Positions 28,125 through 35,707 of a DNA stretch of 64,000 bases are shown here, piece by piece. The position numbers and the translations under genes are program-made. The notes beneath the pieces were generated by a model. The model made no database searches. It was not told where the DNA came from and saw only the letters and a list, made by a program, of their open reading frames with translations. This DNA is from a gamma proteobacterium NOR5-3. Its GTDB lineage: Bacteria; Pseudomonadota; Gammaproteobacteria; Pseudomonadales; Halieaceae. Numbering within the stretch: position 1 is the first letter of the stretch; each line of letters begins with the position of its first letter. Location of the stretch: NCBI GenBank assembly GCA_000158155.1, contig DS999406.1, positions 732,986 through 796,985 of the forward strand, in the 5' to 3' direction.

Positions 28125-29663
28125 CTAGGTCTTTTTGGCGAATGCTTCGGCCACTATAGTTTCAGCCCTACTTACTTCAACCTCGGTCATCCATCCGAAG
28201 TGGCTTTGTTTCTTATTTTTGGACAGTGTGTTGTCGTTCTGATGAACCACACGAACAAACAGTTCCAGACTGTGATTAGGCCAGTCCAGTAGTTGATTCA
28301 GATTGTGACAGGCGCGGTCGAACCCGAGCAGGAACTCAATCTCCTGCTGTAGATCGTTTTCAACGGTACGCTCTAACGATCTATAGAGAAACTCCGCTTG
28401 GTCTGTAGCATCGAAGTATTTGAAGTAAACGGCGTCGTTTCCAATAGCCGGAGTATCCGGAGCATCCGGCAAGTAGTCTGTACGTTGTTGTAACGGCTTG
28501 GAGAAGCTTTCCAACACGGTCACATATTCATCGAGGTTGGCCAGAATAACGGCTGAGACTGGCAGTACGATTCCCCTGGGAGTGAAGCCGGCATTTGCCA
28601 GTACCTCATGTATCAAGTAACGGTGAATCCGACCGTTGCCATCCATGAAGGGGTGAATGAAGACGAAGCCAAAGGCGATGATGGCTGCATAGATAACCGG
28701 GTCGAATTGTAGCGCGACGTCGGCCCCGCCTTCTTTGTTCGCAGGCTCCACCGACATCCTAGCTTTGGCCGCGGTATCCAGAAGCCCCTGCATTAGTGCA
28801 GGGACATCTTCGGGACGAGCGGGTACAAATTCGACTTTTTGGCGGTAGCCCAGGTCATCCCCTATCCAGTTTTGCTGATGTCGCCAAGTAAACTCATGGA
28901 ACCGGGGATCAATCACGGCATTCTGCAGCTCCACCAACCGCTCTTCATTCAGTGGTTGACCTGTATCAGCCTTGCGTAGCAGGTCGGCAAAACGCTGTGC
29001 ACGATTTGCGGATGGTTTCTCCCGTTCAACTTCAAATGATGACTGGGTTTCTTTTAAGTACAGAAAAGCGGCAGCTCGACGCAACAGATCCTGATCGTAA
29101 TTGCCTAGGGTCTCCCGTGTACGCTTGCGTAGATCCTTTCCTACCATCTCAATGAGGAATTCGGTTTTGCGTACCAGAGGACAAAAGTCTCTGGTACCTG
29201 GCAGGTTGTCGTTGATCCGAAATCGGGCGTTCTTTATGACTGCATCAGTGCCAAACTGCATGTCGGTGTCCAGCACATCGATGTAACGCGTCTTTGCGGG
29301 GACTGGGTTTTCGATAGGCAGCTGGGTTCCTGTCAACCACTCATAGAGAAAACAGGCTCGCCGGGCATACGCAGATGTCGGGCTTTCGATAATCCAGTCG
29401 CACAGACGCTGCGAATCAGTGGTTTGAAACAGCAGCCTGAGTAACTGAAGGTTCACTCCCTCGTAGCGGAGAGCGAATTGGAGATGGGCTGTCAGAGTAT
29501 CATCAGGTTGATAGCGGGATTCGAAGAGTTGAATGCGGTGGTCTCCCAAACCCTGCACCAGACGGCCATGCACTGCGCTATCAATATAGCACTGCTGCCA
29601 CAACCCAATGACGGGCAGATGGTGGCTCTTTACCAACCAACTGTAGCCTGCATCCGTTCTCAT
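28125..29663 (-). CDS. Fic domain protein (predicted AMP/NMP transferase)
   Basis: 512-residue Fic protein. The catalytic motif HPFMDGNGRIHR (residues 337-348) is fully canonical (HPFx[D/E]GNGRxxR), so nucleotide transfer to a protein hydroxyl is expected. An N-terminal inhibitory-helix-like sequence SFEVERE (residues 209-215) keeps the SxxxE part of the (S/T)xxxE(G/N) motif but has Arg where Gly/Asn is usual. The C-terminal part (FGWMTEVEVSRAETIV) may be a DNA-binding or target region. It lies between the helicase and Mod genes and has its own promoter. In this context it may police or trigger the restriction system; target unknown. Confidence 0.9.
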   Translation of the reverse strand: MRTDAGYSWLVKSHHLPVIGLWQQCYIDSAVHGRLVQGLGDHRIQLFESRYQPDDTLTAHLQFALRYEGVNLQLLRLLFQTTDSQRLCDWIIESPTSAYARRACFLYEWLTGTQLPIENPVPAKTRYIDVLDTDMQFGTDAVIKNARFRINDNLPGTRDFCPLVRKTEFLIEMVGKDLRKRTRETLGNYDQDLLRRAAAFLYLKETQSSFEVEREKPSANRAQRFADLLRKADTGQPLNEERLVELQNAVIDPRFHEFTWRHQQNWIGDDLGYRQKVEFVPARPEDVPALMQGLLDTAAKARMSVEPANKEGGADVALQFDPVIYAAIIAFGFVFIHPFMDGNGRIHRYLIHEVLANAGFTPRGIVLPVSAVILANLDEYVTVLESFSKPLQQRTDYLPDAPDTPAIGNDAVYFKYFDATDQAEFLYRSLERTVENDLQQEIEFLLGFDRACHNLNQLLDWPNHSLELFVRVVHQNDNTLSKNKKQSHFGWMTEVEVSRAETIVAEAFAKKT

Positions 29664-29747
29664 AGATCCTTGAAGTAACCTCGCTGCGTCTCCGAAATTT
29701 TGCCGCCTACCCAGAAAGATGTTCGCAAAATGAGGAAATATACGATT

Positions 29748-29776
29748 TTTATACGCACAATGAGTCGATGCGTCAA
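29748..29776 (-). promoter_or_regulatory. Sigma-70 promoter for fic-mod-res
   Basis: On the minus strand TTGACG (complement of 29771-29776), a 17-base spacer, then TATAAA (complement of 29748-29753). It lies about 85 bases upstream of the fic ATG in the 201-base gap after the SNF2 gene. The spacing and both hexamers are near consensus, so fic, mod and res can be transcribed without the helicase gene. Confidence 0.65.
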
Positions 29777-29864
29777 TATTTCAGATAAAAGCCCCATTCG
29801 CGCACAAAAATATATCTTTGCGGCAAGTTTTCGGAAGACTCCGATACGACCACTAACTCGGGCT

Positions 29865-32750
29865 TCAGACCAGTCGCCACCTGACACGAAATAATTGGTG
29901 GCTGATGCTGTGCTGATGCATTTGCTGCTCCAAGGCTTCAATTAAACGATCTCGCTCGGCTTCGATTTCGTCTTCGACGTCGAAGATTTCCTGTCTGTAG
30001 CGACGCTGCTGCCTTTCCAGTTTCTTTACGGCTTCTTGTGCGGACTTCTGCGCCTCGACGGATTCTGCGAGCCGCGATTGCTTTTTGGCTTCCTTCAGCT
30101 TGGTCCGCGCTTCGTCTAACTTAGCCTCTGCGCTAACGAGTTGGTCATGGGCCCAGGCATCTAGCTTGTCTCTCTCTCGCTGAAAGTACAGGTTATTCTC
30201 ATCGAGTGCCCGGCTTAGGCAAGCGTCTAACTGCCGCTTTGATGTGTCCTTGAGGAAGCTCAAGGCGTCAGGAGACGACTCAGGGACCTGCACACCGGTT
30301 TCCGCAGGCAGCTGGAATAACTGCTCACACAACTCCTGATCCAATAGCTGATGGTCCTCTGTCACCGCAGTAAACACGAGGTGCTCCTCACGCTGAAAGC
30401 TGTCTAACTCGAGCTGATTCAACTCCAGCCAACCTGACTGTCCTATATAAGGCTCTAACGCAGAAATCTTCACTTGTTGGCTGCTCAGCTGAAACTCTAG
30501 CTCTGCCAACGGCGTTTCCAGACGACGCCCTGTATCAAGAACATATTCGCCCAAAGGATGACTGAGCCTATACAGGTGACAATGCTCGGGCGGTGTCATG
30601 CCTTTCTGTATGAGCGCATATCTACCTGCTGGCACCTTCTCAATCGGTGGGCGCTCCAGAACGAATTGCACCTGTTCGTCGTCAAACGCCGCAACGCCTA
30701 CCAATTGATGACGGGTAAGCCGCCAGAACAAGCGACTAATTTTGTTTAGCTGCTCTTCTGCCCTTTGACGCTGAATTTTAAGCAGGTCGTGGATCTGCGT
30801 ATCAAAATGCTCAAGCAGTTTCTCCTGAGTTTCCTGCATCTTATGGCTGATGCTGTCTTCCAGGTCCTTCTGCAATGCATCAAAGGCGGCCTCTATTTCT
30901 TCCACCTCCCGGCAGCTGTTGTAGATCTCCGCAATGCGCTTTTCGAAATCGACCCCGTTTTCGATACGCCCTAGCACCTCATCCGACGCCCCGAACAATC
31001 CATCGAACAGGTGGAACTTTTCACTGAGTAGTTCCAACACGCGTCGGTCGGCATCATTACGCTTATTGAGAAAGTTGATCACCACGACATCGAAGCGCTG
31101 CCCATATCGATGGCAACGACCAATCCGCTGCTCCACCCGCTGGGGATTCCAAGGGAGATCATAGTTGATGACCAAGCTACAAAACTGGAGATTCACCCCT
31201 TCGGCGGCAGCTTCTGTGGCAATGAGTACTTCAGCATCATCCCTGAAGCGATCAATGAGTGCCGTCCGCTTGTCAACTGCAGGGCTGCCCGTTACCTGAT
31301 CCGAGCCTGTATTCGCTGCTAACCAACGCTGATAAATGGCATTCGAGGCGGCATCGTTATTACTACCGCTGAAGTTAACGACTCTGCCCAGGAAGCCCCG
31401 AGCCTCCAGGTACTGACTCAGGTAGGCCTGAGTGCGACGACTTTCTGTAAAAATAACGGCCTTGCGGGGGGCGTTCATACGCGCCATGTGCTCAAAGCCC
31501 TGTTCCAGTGCCGACAGCAACGCCGCGGATTTGGCATCTTCACGAATACGGTGGGCGAGCTCTAGATATTGCTCTAACTCAGCAATTTCTCCGCGCAGCT
31601 TTTCAAGCTTGATTGGAATTTTTTCGTCGTCGGTAAGATCGTTGAGCGAAGCGTCGTCATGGGCTGCTTCCGAAACCTCATCGAGAAGATCATCTTCCAC
31701 ATCCTCGTCGTGAATGAAACGTTCCAACCACTCATCGTCGGACTCCTGCTTTTCCTCCAGAACCCTGAGCCGCTTTATCATGGCTTCTAAGGTACTGACA
31801 ATGGCGCTGGTTGAAGAGGCCAGCAGCTTACGAACCACCAACGTCACCAAGTGCCGTTGTTGTCGCGGCACACCATAGCTGTCCTGACGCTGCAAATAGG
31901 CGGAAACGAGGTGGTAGAGGCGCTGTTCGTCCTCTGAAGGTAAGAAGGGTATGGTTATCGCTCTTCGCTCGGTGTACTTGATGTACTCCAAAACCTGGCG
32001 TCTAAGAGTGCGCTTCGTAAACTCCTTCACTCGCTCTCGTAGCCCTTCGATATCTTCCCCGCCTCGAAGGTACTGCTGCCGAAAGCTGGTTGCGTCACCA
32101 AATAACTGCTCGTCGATTACTGTAGAGAGGCCGTAGAGCTCCATTAAGGTATTTTGCAGCGGTGTTGCCGTGAGAAGGAGTTTGCGACTTCCACCGAAGG
32201 CTGCGCGAACTGCCTGGCCGGTGCGGTGGCTTTCTCTGTACGAGTTTCGCAATTTGTGAGCTTCATCGAAAACCACTAAATCCCAGGGAACTCTCCTGAG
32301 CTGATCAGCCATCTTCGCCACGAAGTTGTACGAAATAATGGAAATCACAGCCTGATTAAACGGATCCGCGATACCTTCTTTACGCTTAATCTTCCACGTT
32401 CGGGCGTCCAACACCTGAGTCGGTAGATGGAACTTTTCTTCTAGCTCGTTTGCCCATTGTTTGCGTAATGCAGCAGGGCATACAACGATGAGCCTTCTAC
32501 GTCGCTCCGCCCAGTACTGCGCCAGTACCAATGCCGCTTCAATGGTCTTTCCTAGACCGACTTCATCAGCCAGTACCACGCCCTTAACTAACGGGTTTTG
32601 CAGCGCAAAGAGCGCTGCGTCAATCTGATGGGGATTGAGGTCTACCGACGCATCAAATAGTGACTGTCCAATCCTGTCAACATCATCGCCTCGCCTTTGA
32701 CGAGTAAGCTCATATGCGAAGTATTTGGCGTGATAATCCGTTATCCGCAT
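29865..32750 (-). CDS. SNF2/HepA-type helicase of the defence locus
   Basis: Large DNA-translocase-like ATPase, 961 residues from ATG 32750 (an ATG seven codons upstream is also open; MRITDYHAKYFAYEL is the better start). Motif I is ADEVGLGKTIEAALV (about 61-75), motif II FDEAH (about 161-165), motif III LLTATPLQN, and motifs V-VI EGVNLQFCSLVINYDLPW and RIGRCHRYGQ, the SNF2/RapA pattern. The last 150 residues are strongly charged and heptad-like (KLDEARTKLKEAKKQSRLAE), probably a coiled coil. It heads the leftward block. Similar SNF2 proteins work in DISARM (DrmD), but the other DISARM proteins are absent here. Confidence 0.9.
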   Translation of the reverse strand: MRITDYHAKYFAYELTRQRRGDDVDRIGQSLFDASVDLNPHQIDAALFALQNPLVKGVVLADEVGLGKTIEAALVLAQYWAERRRRLIVVCPAALRKQWANELEEKFHLPTQVLDARTWKIKRKEGIADPFNQAVISIISYNFVAKMADQLRRVPWDLVVFDEAHKLRNSYRESHRTGQAVRAAFGGSRKLLLTATPLQNTLMELYGLSTVIDEQLFGDATSFRQQYLRGGEDIEGLRERVKEFTKRTLRRQVLEYIKYTERRAITIPFLPSEDEQRLYHLVSAYLQRQDSYGVPRQQRHLVTLVVRKLLASSTSAIVSTLEAMIKRLRVLEEKQESDDEWLERFIHDEDVEDDLLDEVSEAAHDDASLNDLTDDEKIPIKLEKLRGEIAELEQYLELAHRIREDAKSAALLSALEQGFEHMARMNAPRKAVIFTESRRTQAYLSQYLEARGFLGRVVNFSGSNNDAASNAIYQRWLAANTGSDQVTGSPAVDKRTALIDRFRDDAEVLIATEAAAEGVNLQFCSLVINYDLPWNPQRVEQRIGRCHRYGQRFDVVVINFLNKRNDADRRVLELLSEKFHLFDGLFGASDEVLGRIENGVDFEKRIAEIYNSCREVEEIEAAFDALQKDLEDSISHKMQETQEKLLEHFDTQIHDLLKIQRQRAEEQLNKISRLFWRLTRHQLVGVAAFDDEQVQFVLERPPIEKVPAGRYALIQKGMTPPEHCHLYRLSHPLGEYVLDTGRRLETPLAELEFQLSSQQVKISALEPYIGQSGWLELNQLELDSFQREEHLVFTAVTEDHQLLDQELCEQLFQLPAETGVQVPESSPDALSFLKDTSKRQLDACLSRALDENNLYFQRERDKLDAWAHDQLVSAEAKLDEARTKLKEAKKQSRLAESVEAQKSAQEAVKKLERQQRRYRQEIFDVEDEIEAERDRLIEALEQQMHQHSISHQLFRVRWRLV

Positions 32751-32781
32751 CTGTCGGCTCCCTAAGCGCATGATCTAAAAG

Positions 32782-32821
32782 GTACTGGAGTACTAATAGT
32801 CGCAATATAAGCAAATTTGCT
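32782..32821. promoter_or_regulatory. Two palindromes in the divergent SNF2/metzincin control region
   Basis: GTACTGGAGTAC (32782-32793; five-base arms GTACT/AGTAC around GG) and AGCAAATTTGCT (32810-32821; perfect 12-base palindrome) lie in the 128 bases between the starts of the SNF2 gene and the rightward gene at 32879. They are likely operator sites shared by the two genes. Confidence 0.4.
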
Positions 32822-32878
32822 GGCTTTGAGCACCGCACCTTATCATCCGGATATCTTTGATTTGGGAGGCGTGAACAG

Positions 32879-33379
32879 TTGAATATCTATTATTACGAGA
32901 GTGAACCCGGGTTGACTGATGGTTTACTGCTGCCACTCTTGAAGCAATACACTTCGGTTAACTACGTGCCGCTTCCGGAAGGCCCGAAGACGGCGCTTGA
33001 TAACTGGAACGGCTCTGAAGACTTTCGCTACACCACAATTTCTAAATTTTCACTCACTCCAGATGACAGAGTTCTGATCACAACTCCAAAGAGTTCTCCG
33101 CTCGAGAAATGGTGTGTTAAGGATTGCTCACACGCTCTGTGGGGCTGGTCTGATGGTACTTTCTCTGTCATCTACACTGAGCCGCCTGTTCGACTGTCAA
33201 CCCAATTCCATGAGTGTCTTCATTTTCTGGGTGTGGACGATTGTTACGTGATTGACGATCCAGCTCATCCAGCGAAGCCAAGCTGCACCCGTGATGACTG
33301 CGTAATGCGCTACGGCGTGAATTCCTTAAAGGTCTGCGACTCAGTACTAACCCAGATCAACAATTTCCAGAAACAGTGA
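32879..33379 (+). CDS. Archaemetzincin-like small zinc metalloprotease (predicted)
   Basis: 166 residues, start TTG at 32879 with a strong GGGAGG nine bases upstream. No in-frame ATG lies near, so the start codon is non-standard. The sequence has HECLHFLGVDD at 111-121, which fits the metzincin zinc site HExxHxxGxx(H/D), followed by C122. Further on come C136-x4-C141-V-M143, matching the CX4CXM Met-turn of archaemetzincins, and C153. Relative to archaemetzincin there are 13 extra residues between C122 and C136. No signal peptide or membrane span is seen, so it should act in the cytoplasm. It is divergent from the SNF2 gene and is the last gene before attR. Function in defence is inference. 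Confidence 0.6.
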   Translation: MNIYYYESEPGLTDGLLLPLLKQYTSVNYVPLPEGPKTALDNWNGSEDFRYTTISKFSLTPDDRVLITTPKSSPLEKWCVKDCSHALWGWSDGTFSVIYTEPPVRLSTQFHECLHFLGVDDCYVIDDPAHPAKPSCTRDDCVMRYGVNSLKVCDSVLTQINNFQKQ

Positions 33380-33442
33380 CACGGGTTTTATCGGTAGAAG
33401 CGAGGCCTAGCGGGTCGTGAGTGAATAGATGGCTTCTATGGA

Positions 33443-33477
33443 GCCAACGAGCAGGTAGTATCTACTGGTTCGTTGGC
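33443..33477 (+). terminator. Hairpin after the metzincin-like gene
   Basis: Perfect eight-base outer arms GCCAACGA/TCGTTGGC plus an inner GTAG-TAT-CTAC stem. It follows the gene by 64 bases. There is no T-run, so termination is uncertain. Confidence 0.4.
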
Positions 33478-33633
33478 GAATGTGCTAACTTACTCTTTGC
33501 GGGAGTAATTATGCCTGCAGGAATCGAACCCTTGTAGTGGGCCTATATTGACGGTATTTCTGTCGGTATCTGGTGTAGGACGAATAGTGAAAAGCTTTTC
33601 AAAAACAACAGGTTAAATAACCTTTTCGGGCGG

Positions 33634-33647
33634 TCTCACACCGACCA
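33634..33647 (+). repeat. attR core
   Basis: TCTCACACCGACCA, an exact copy of the last 14 bases of tRNA-Pro (15369-15382), without the rest of the tRNA. It marks the right end of the island. Confidence 0.85.
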
Positions 33648-33882
33648 TTTTCAAACAGAGCTTTCCTGGCACATAGGCAACAGTTTAGACGCAAAGGGGT
33701 TTTCCCCGTTGATTTCTCCTCGTCCCAACTCCCGGCCCCCTGGTCGACCCAAAATACGTATCACAGGCAAGTCCGCCCCGCCGAATTTACGATACCTCGC
33801 TAGAAAAGCAATTTTTCCGACGCTGTCTATACTGGATTAACGCCCATTCTCTTTGGGCTTAATCTTATGGGAGATAATTCTA

Positions 33883-34251
33883 ATGAAAGCAAAGCTCGAA
33901 GATTTACCCCAGGTCCGTCCGGAGCTGGGTGATGCGGTGCGAGGCTCTGACTGGGGTGAGATGGCCAGCGGACTGATGACCTTTCCGAAAGGCATGGACT
34001 TCTGCCCCTTGCTCGAGGGCCTGGAAAACAACCTCTGCCAGTGCCCGCATTGGGGCTACATGATGACTGGGCAGGTCAAAGTGACCTACAGCGACGGTAG
34101 AACAGAAACCGTGTGTGGTGGTGAAATGTATTACTGGCCTCCCGGCCACACTATTTTGCTTGAGGAAGACAGTCAGTACGTGGAGTTCAGCCCTAAAGAG
34201 CAAATGGCTGACGTGCTGGCTCATGTGGTGTCCAAGATGTCGCCGGGCTAG
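33883..34251 (+). CDS. Cupin domain protein
   Basis: 122-residue single-domain cupin. The beta-barrel motifs are seen as CPHWGYMMTGQVKVTYSDG (first motif, with His and a following Gly-rich turn) and the second around GGEMYYWPPGHTILLEED (WPPGH). The metal ligands are partly atypical, so enzyme activity is unclear; proteins like this can be sensors or small enzymes. The ATG at 33883 is chosen over earlier in-frame starts because GGGAG lies about ten bases upstream. Confidence 0.75.
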   Translation: MKAKLEDLPQVRPELGDAVRGSDWGEMASGLMTFPKGMDFCPLLEGLENNLCQCPHWGYMMTGQVKVTYSDGRTETVCGGEMYYWPPGHTILLEEDSQYVEFSPKEQMADVLAHVVSKMSPG

Positions 34252-34287
34252 GGCATGCGAGGCCCCCCTCACCTGCCTGAATCACTA

Positions 34288-34434
34288 ATGACACAGCCCC
34301 AGCCCGGCTTGCGATCGGTCTGGATTGGTCACGCCGCCGAGAAGCAGGTCGATGTGGTCACACCGCGTATCGGTGAGCTTGTGACGGCGGATCAGCCCTT
34401 TACCTCTAATCGTTGGTGGGAAGAGGTCAGGTAG
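34288..34434 (+). pseudogene. Probable internally deleted remnant of an MBL-fold (NAPE-PLD/UlaG-like) hydrolase
   Basis: A 48-codon frame whose first part, LRSVWIGHA, matches the N-terminal WIGHATVL segment of these hydrolases, and whose second part, TPRIGELVTADQPF followed by NRWWEEV, resembles their C-terminal PRIGEPV...WW end. The roughly 250 residues that should lie between, including the metal site, are absent. It can be read as a gene with a large in-frame internal deletion. Identification is by short motifs only. Confidence 0.4.
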
Positions 34435-34516
34435 AACCTACTCATCAAGCTAACTTTCCTGCTTCCGCGTATAATCTGCGGCCCAAACATTTTGTTCAAA
34501 ACAAGGATTATCATCC

Positions 34517-35623
34517 ATGACCACAGGTAAACAGCTTTATAGCACCCTCGCCGACGGCAAATTGACCGTCGAGATCGTAGAAAAAGAATTTGCAGAGCCC
34601 AAGGGTAATCAGGTCCTGGTCCAGATGGAGGCGGCGCCTATCAACCCGTCTGATCTTGCGATTCTTACCAGCGCTGCGGATCTTGAGAACGCCGAATACT
34701 CCCCAGGCAAATTCGTGGCAGACATGCCCGAGCCCTTTTACAGCGCCCAAAAGGCGCGACACGGCCAGCGTCTGCCCGTGGGCAATGAAGGTGCCGGCAC
34801 CGTAATCGCCACGGGCGACAGCGACGCGGCCAAAGCCCTCATGGGCCAGCGTGTAGCCTGTGTACCCGGCAACGCCTACTCACAGTATTGCTACGCCGAT
34901 GCAGGCATGTGCCTGCCTTTGGGTGACATCTCATCTGAAGACGGCGCGTCTGCCTTTGTTAATCCCATGACAGCCCTGGGCTTTGTCGAAACTGCAAAAA
35001 TGGAAGGTCAGAGCGCGATTCTTCATACCGCTGCCGCTTCTAACCTTGGCCAGATGCTGGTGAAGATCTGTAAGGAAGACAATATTCCCCTCGTTAACAT
35101 CGTTCGCAAGGCTGAGCACGTGGAGATGCTCAAGGGTCTAGGCGCAGAGCATGTAGTTAACTCATCTGACGATGACTACTTCAAGCAACTCAAAGCAGCC
35201 ATCGAAACTACCGGCGCGTACTACGGTTTTGATCCCATCGGCGGCGGCAATGCGGTGGACACCTGCTTTAAGGCCATGGAGCAGGTCGCGGTGAGCAAAA
35301 TGACTGAGTTTTCTCGCTACGGTTCTGAGCAAGCTAAAAAGATGTACATCTACGGCCGTCTGGATTTTGGTCCGACGATTCTTACTCCTGCCTACGGTTT
35401 TGGCTGGACGCTGTCTGGTTGGCTGCTTACGCCGTTTCTGGCACAGGCCGGTCTGGAGACCATGGGTCGCATGCGTCAGCGCGTACTTGCGGGTCTTACA
35501 ACAACCTTTAAGAGTTCCTACAAGAGCCGTGTGAATCTGGAAGAGATGCTGACTCGCGAAGCTGCTCTGGATTACCGCACCATGAAGACCGGTGAGAAGT
35601 ACCTGGTGACTCCTCACGCCTAA
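34517..35623 (+). CDS. Zinc-binding-dehydrogenase-family (MDR) oxidoreductase
   Basis: 368-residue medium-chain dehydrogenase/reductase of the quinone reductase-like branch. The N-terminal GroES-like domain has VLVQMEAAPINPSDLAIL and VGNEGAGTVIATG; the Rossmann part has ILHTAAASNLGQMLVKIC with Ala-Ala-Ser in place of a Gly-rich loop, as in quinone-reductase types. The catalytic-zinc Cys and His ligands are lacking, so it is probably an NADPH-dependent reductase of enones or quinones. Substrate unknown. It stands alone and is followed by a good terminator. Confidence 0.85.
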   Translation: MTTGKQLYSTLADGKLTVEIVEKEFAEPKGNQVLVQMEAAPINPSDLAILTSAADLENAEYSPGKFVADMPEPFYSAQKARHGQRLPVGNEGAGTVIATGDSDAAKALMGQRVACVPGNAYSQYCYADAGMCLPLGDISSEDGASAFVNPMTALGFVETAKMEGQSAILHTAAASNLGQMLVKICKEDNIPLVNIVRKAEHVEMLKGLGAEHVVNSSDDDYFKQLKAAIETTGAYYGFDPIGGGNAVDTCFKAMEQVAVSKMTEFSRYGSEQAKKMYIYGRLDFGPTILTPAYGFGWTLSGWLLTPFLAQAGLETMGRMRQRVLAGLTTTFKSSYKSRVNLEEMLTREAALDYRTMKTGEKYLVTPHA

Positions 35624-35676
35624 GCATTAGCTTGGGAGCGGGCCCATCAACGGTGGGTCCTGCTTTTGCGATACAT

Positions 35677-35704
35677 AGCCTCACCTCCCGGGTGGGGCTT
35701 TTTC
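35677..35704 (+). terminator. Rho-independent terminator after the MDR gene
   Basis: AGCCTCACC / GGTGGGGCT stem (one G-T pair) with a short loop and a following T-run (CTTTTTCG). A second hairpin, GGGCCCA/TGGGTCC, lies just upstream at about 35640-35660. The glycosyltransferase gene converges from the other side. Confidence 0.75.
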
Positions 35705-35707
35705 GTT

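Larger units (their letters stand above)
15369..33647. mobile_element. tRNA-Pro-integrated genomic island, P4-satellite-like core plus defence cargo
   Basis: The island runs from the 3' end of tRNA-Pro to an exact 14-base copy of that end at 33634-33647. A tyrosine integrase gene of the P4 type begins 180 bases inside the left end, as is normal for such islands. The left half holds AlpA, a winged-helix protein, a primase-helicase, a RadC-like protein and small ORFs, all rightward. The right half holds a leftward SNF2-Fic-Mod-Res block and one rightward metzincin-like gene. By eye the cargo is less GC-rich than the flanks. No capsid or packaging genes are present, so it is not a complete prophage. 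Confidence 0.88.
33380..33882. other. Island right end and flanking intergenic region
   Basis: 503 bases without a gene. It contains a long imperfect hairpin (33443-33477), attR (33634-33647) and, outside the island, the promoter area of the cupin gene with a small hairpin GCCCATTCTCTTTGGGC near 33842. TATACT near 33828 is a possible -10. Confidence 0.5.

Noticed and set aside
29660-29941. 93-residue leftward frame between the SNF2 and fic genes
   Set aside because: Overlaps the conserved SNF2 C-terminus and contains the fic promoter, so it is probably not translated.
21249-32750. Assignment to DISARM, BREX or PGL
   Set aside because: Although SNF2-type helicase and methylase are shared with DISARM, no DrmA/B/C, BrxZ/PglZ, PglW or Lon-type proteins are present.
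33515-33545. tRNA T-arm-like segment (complement contains GGGTTCGATTCC)
   Set aside because: The stem does not pair properly and no other tRNA arms are present, so it is not a tRNA and not a convincing second att site.
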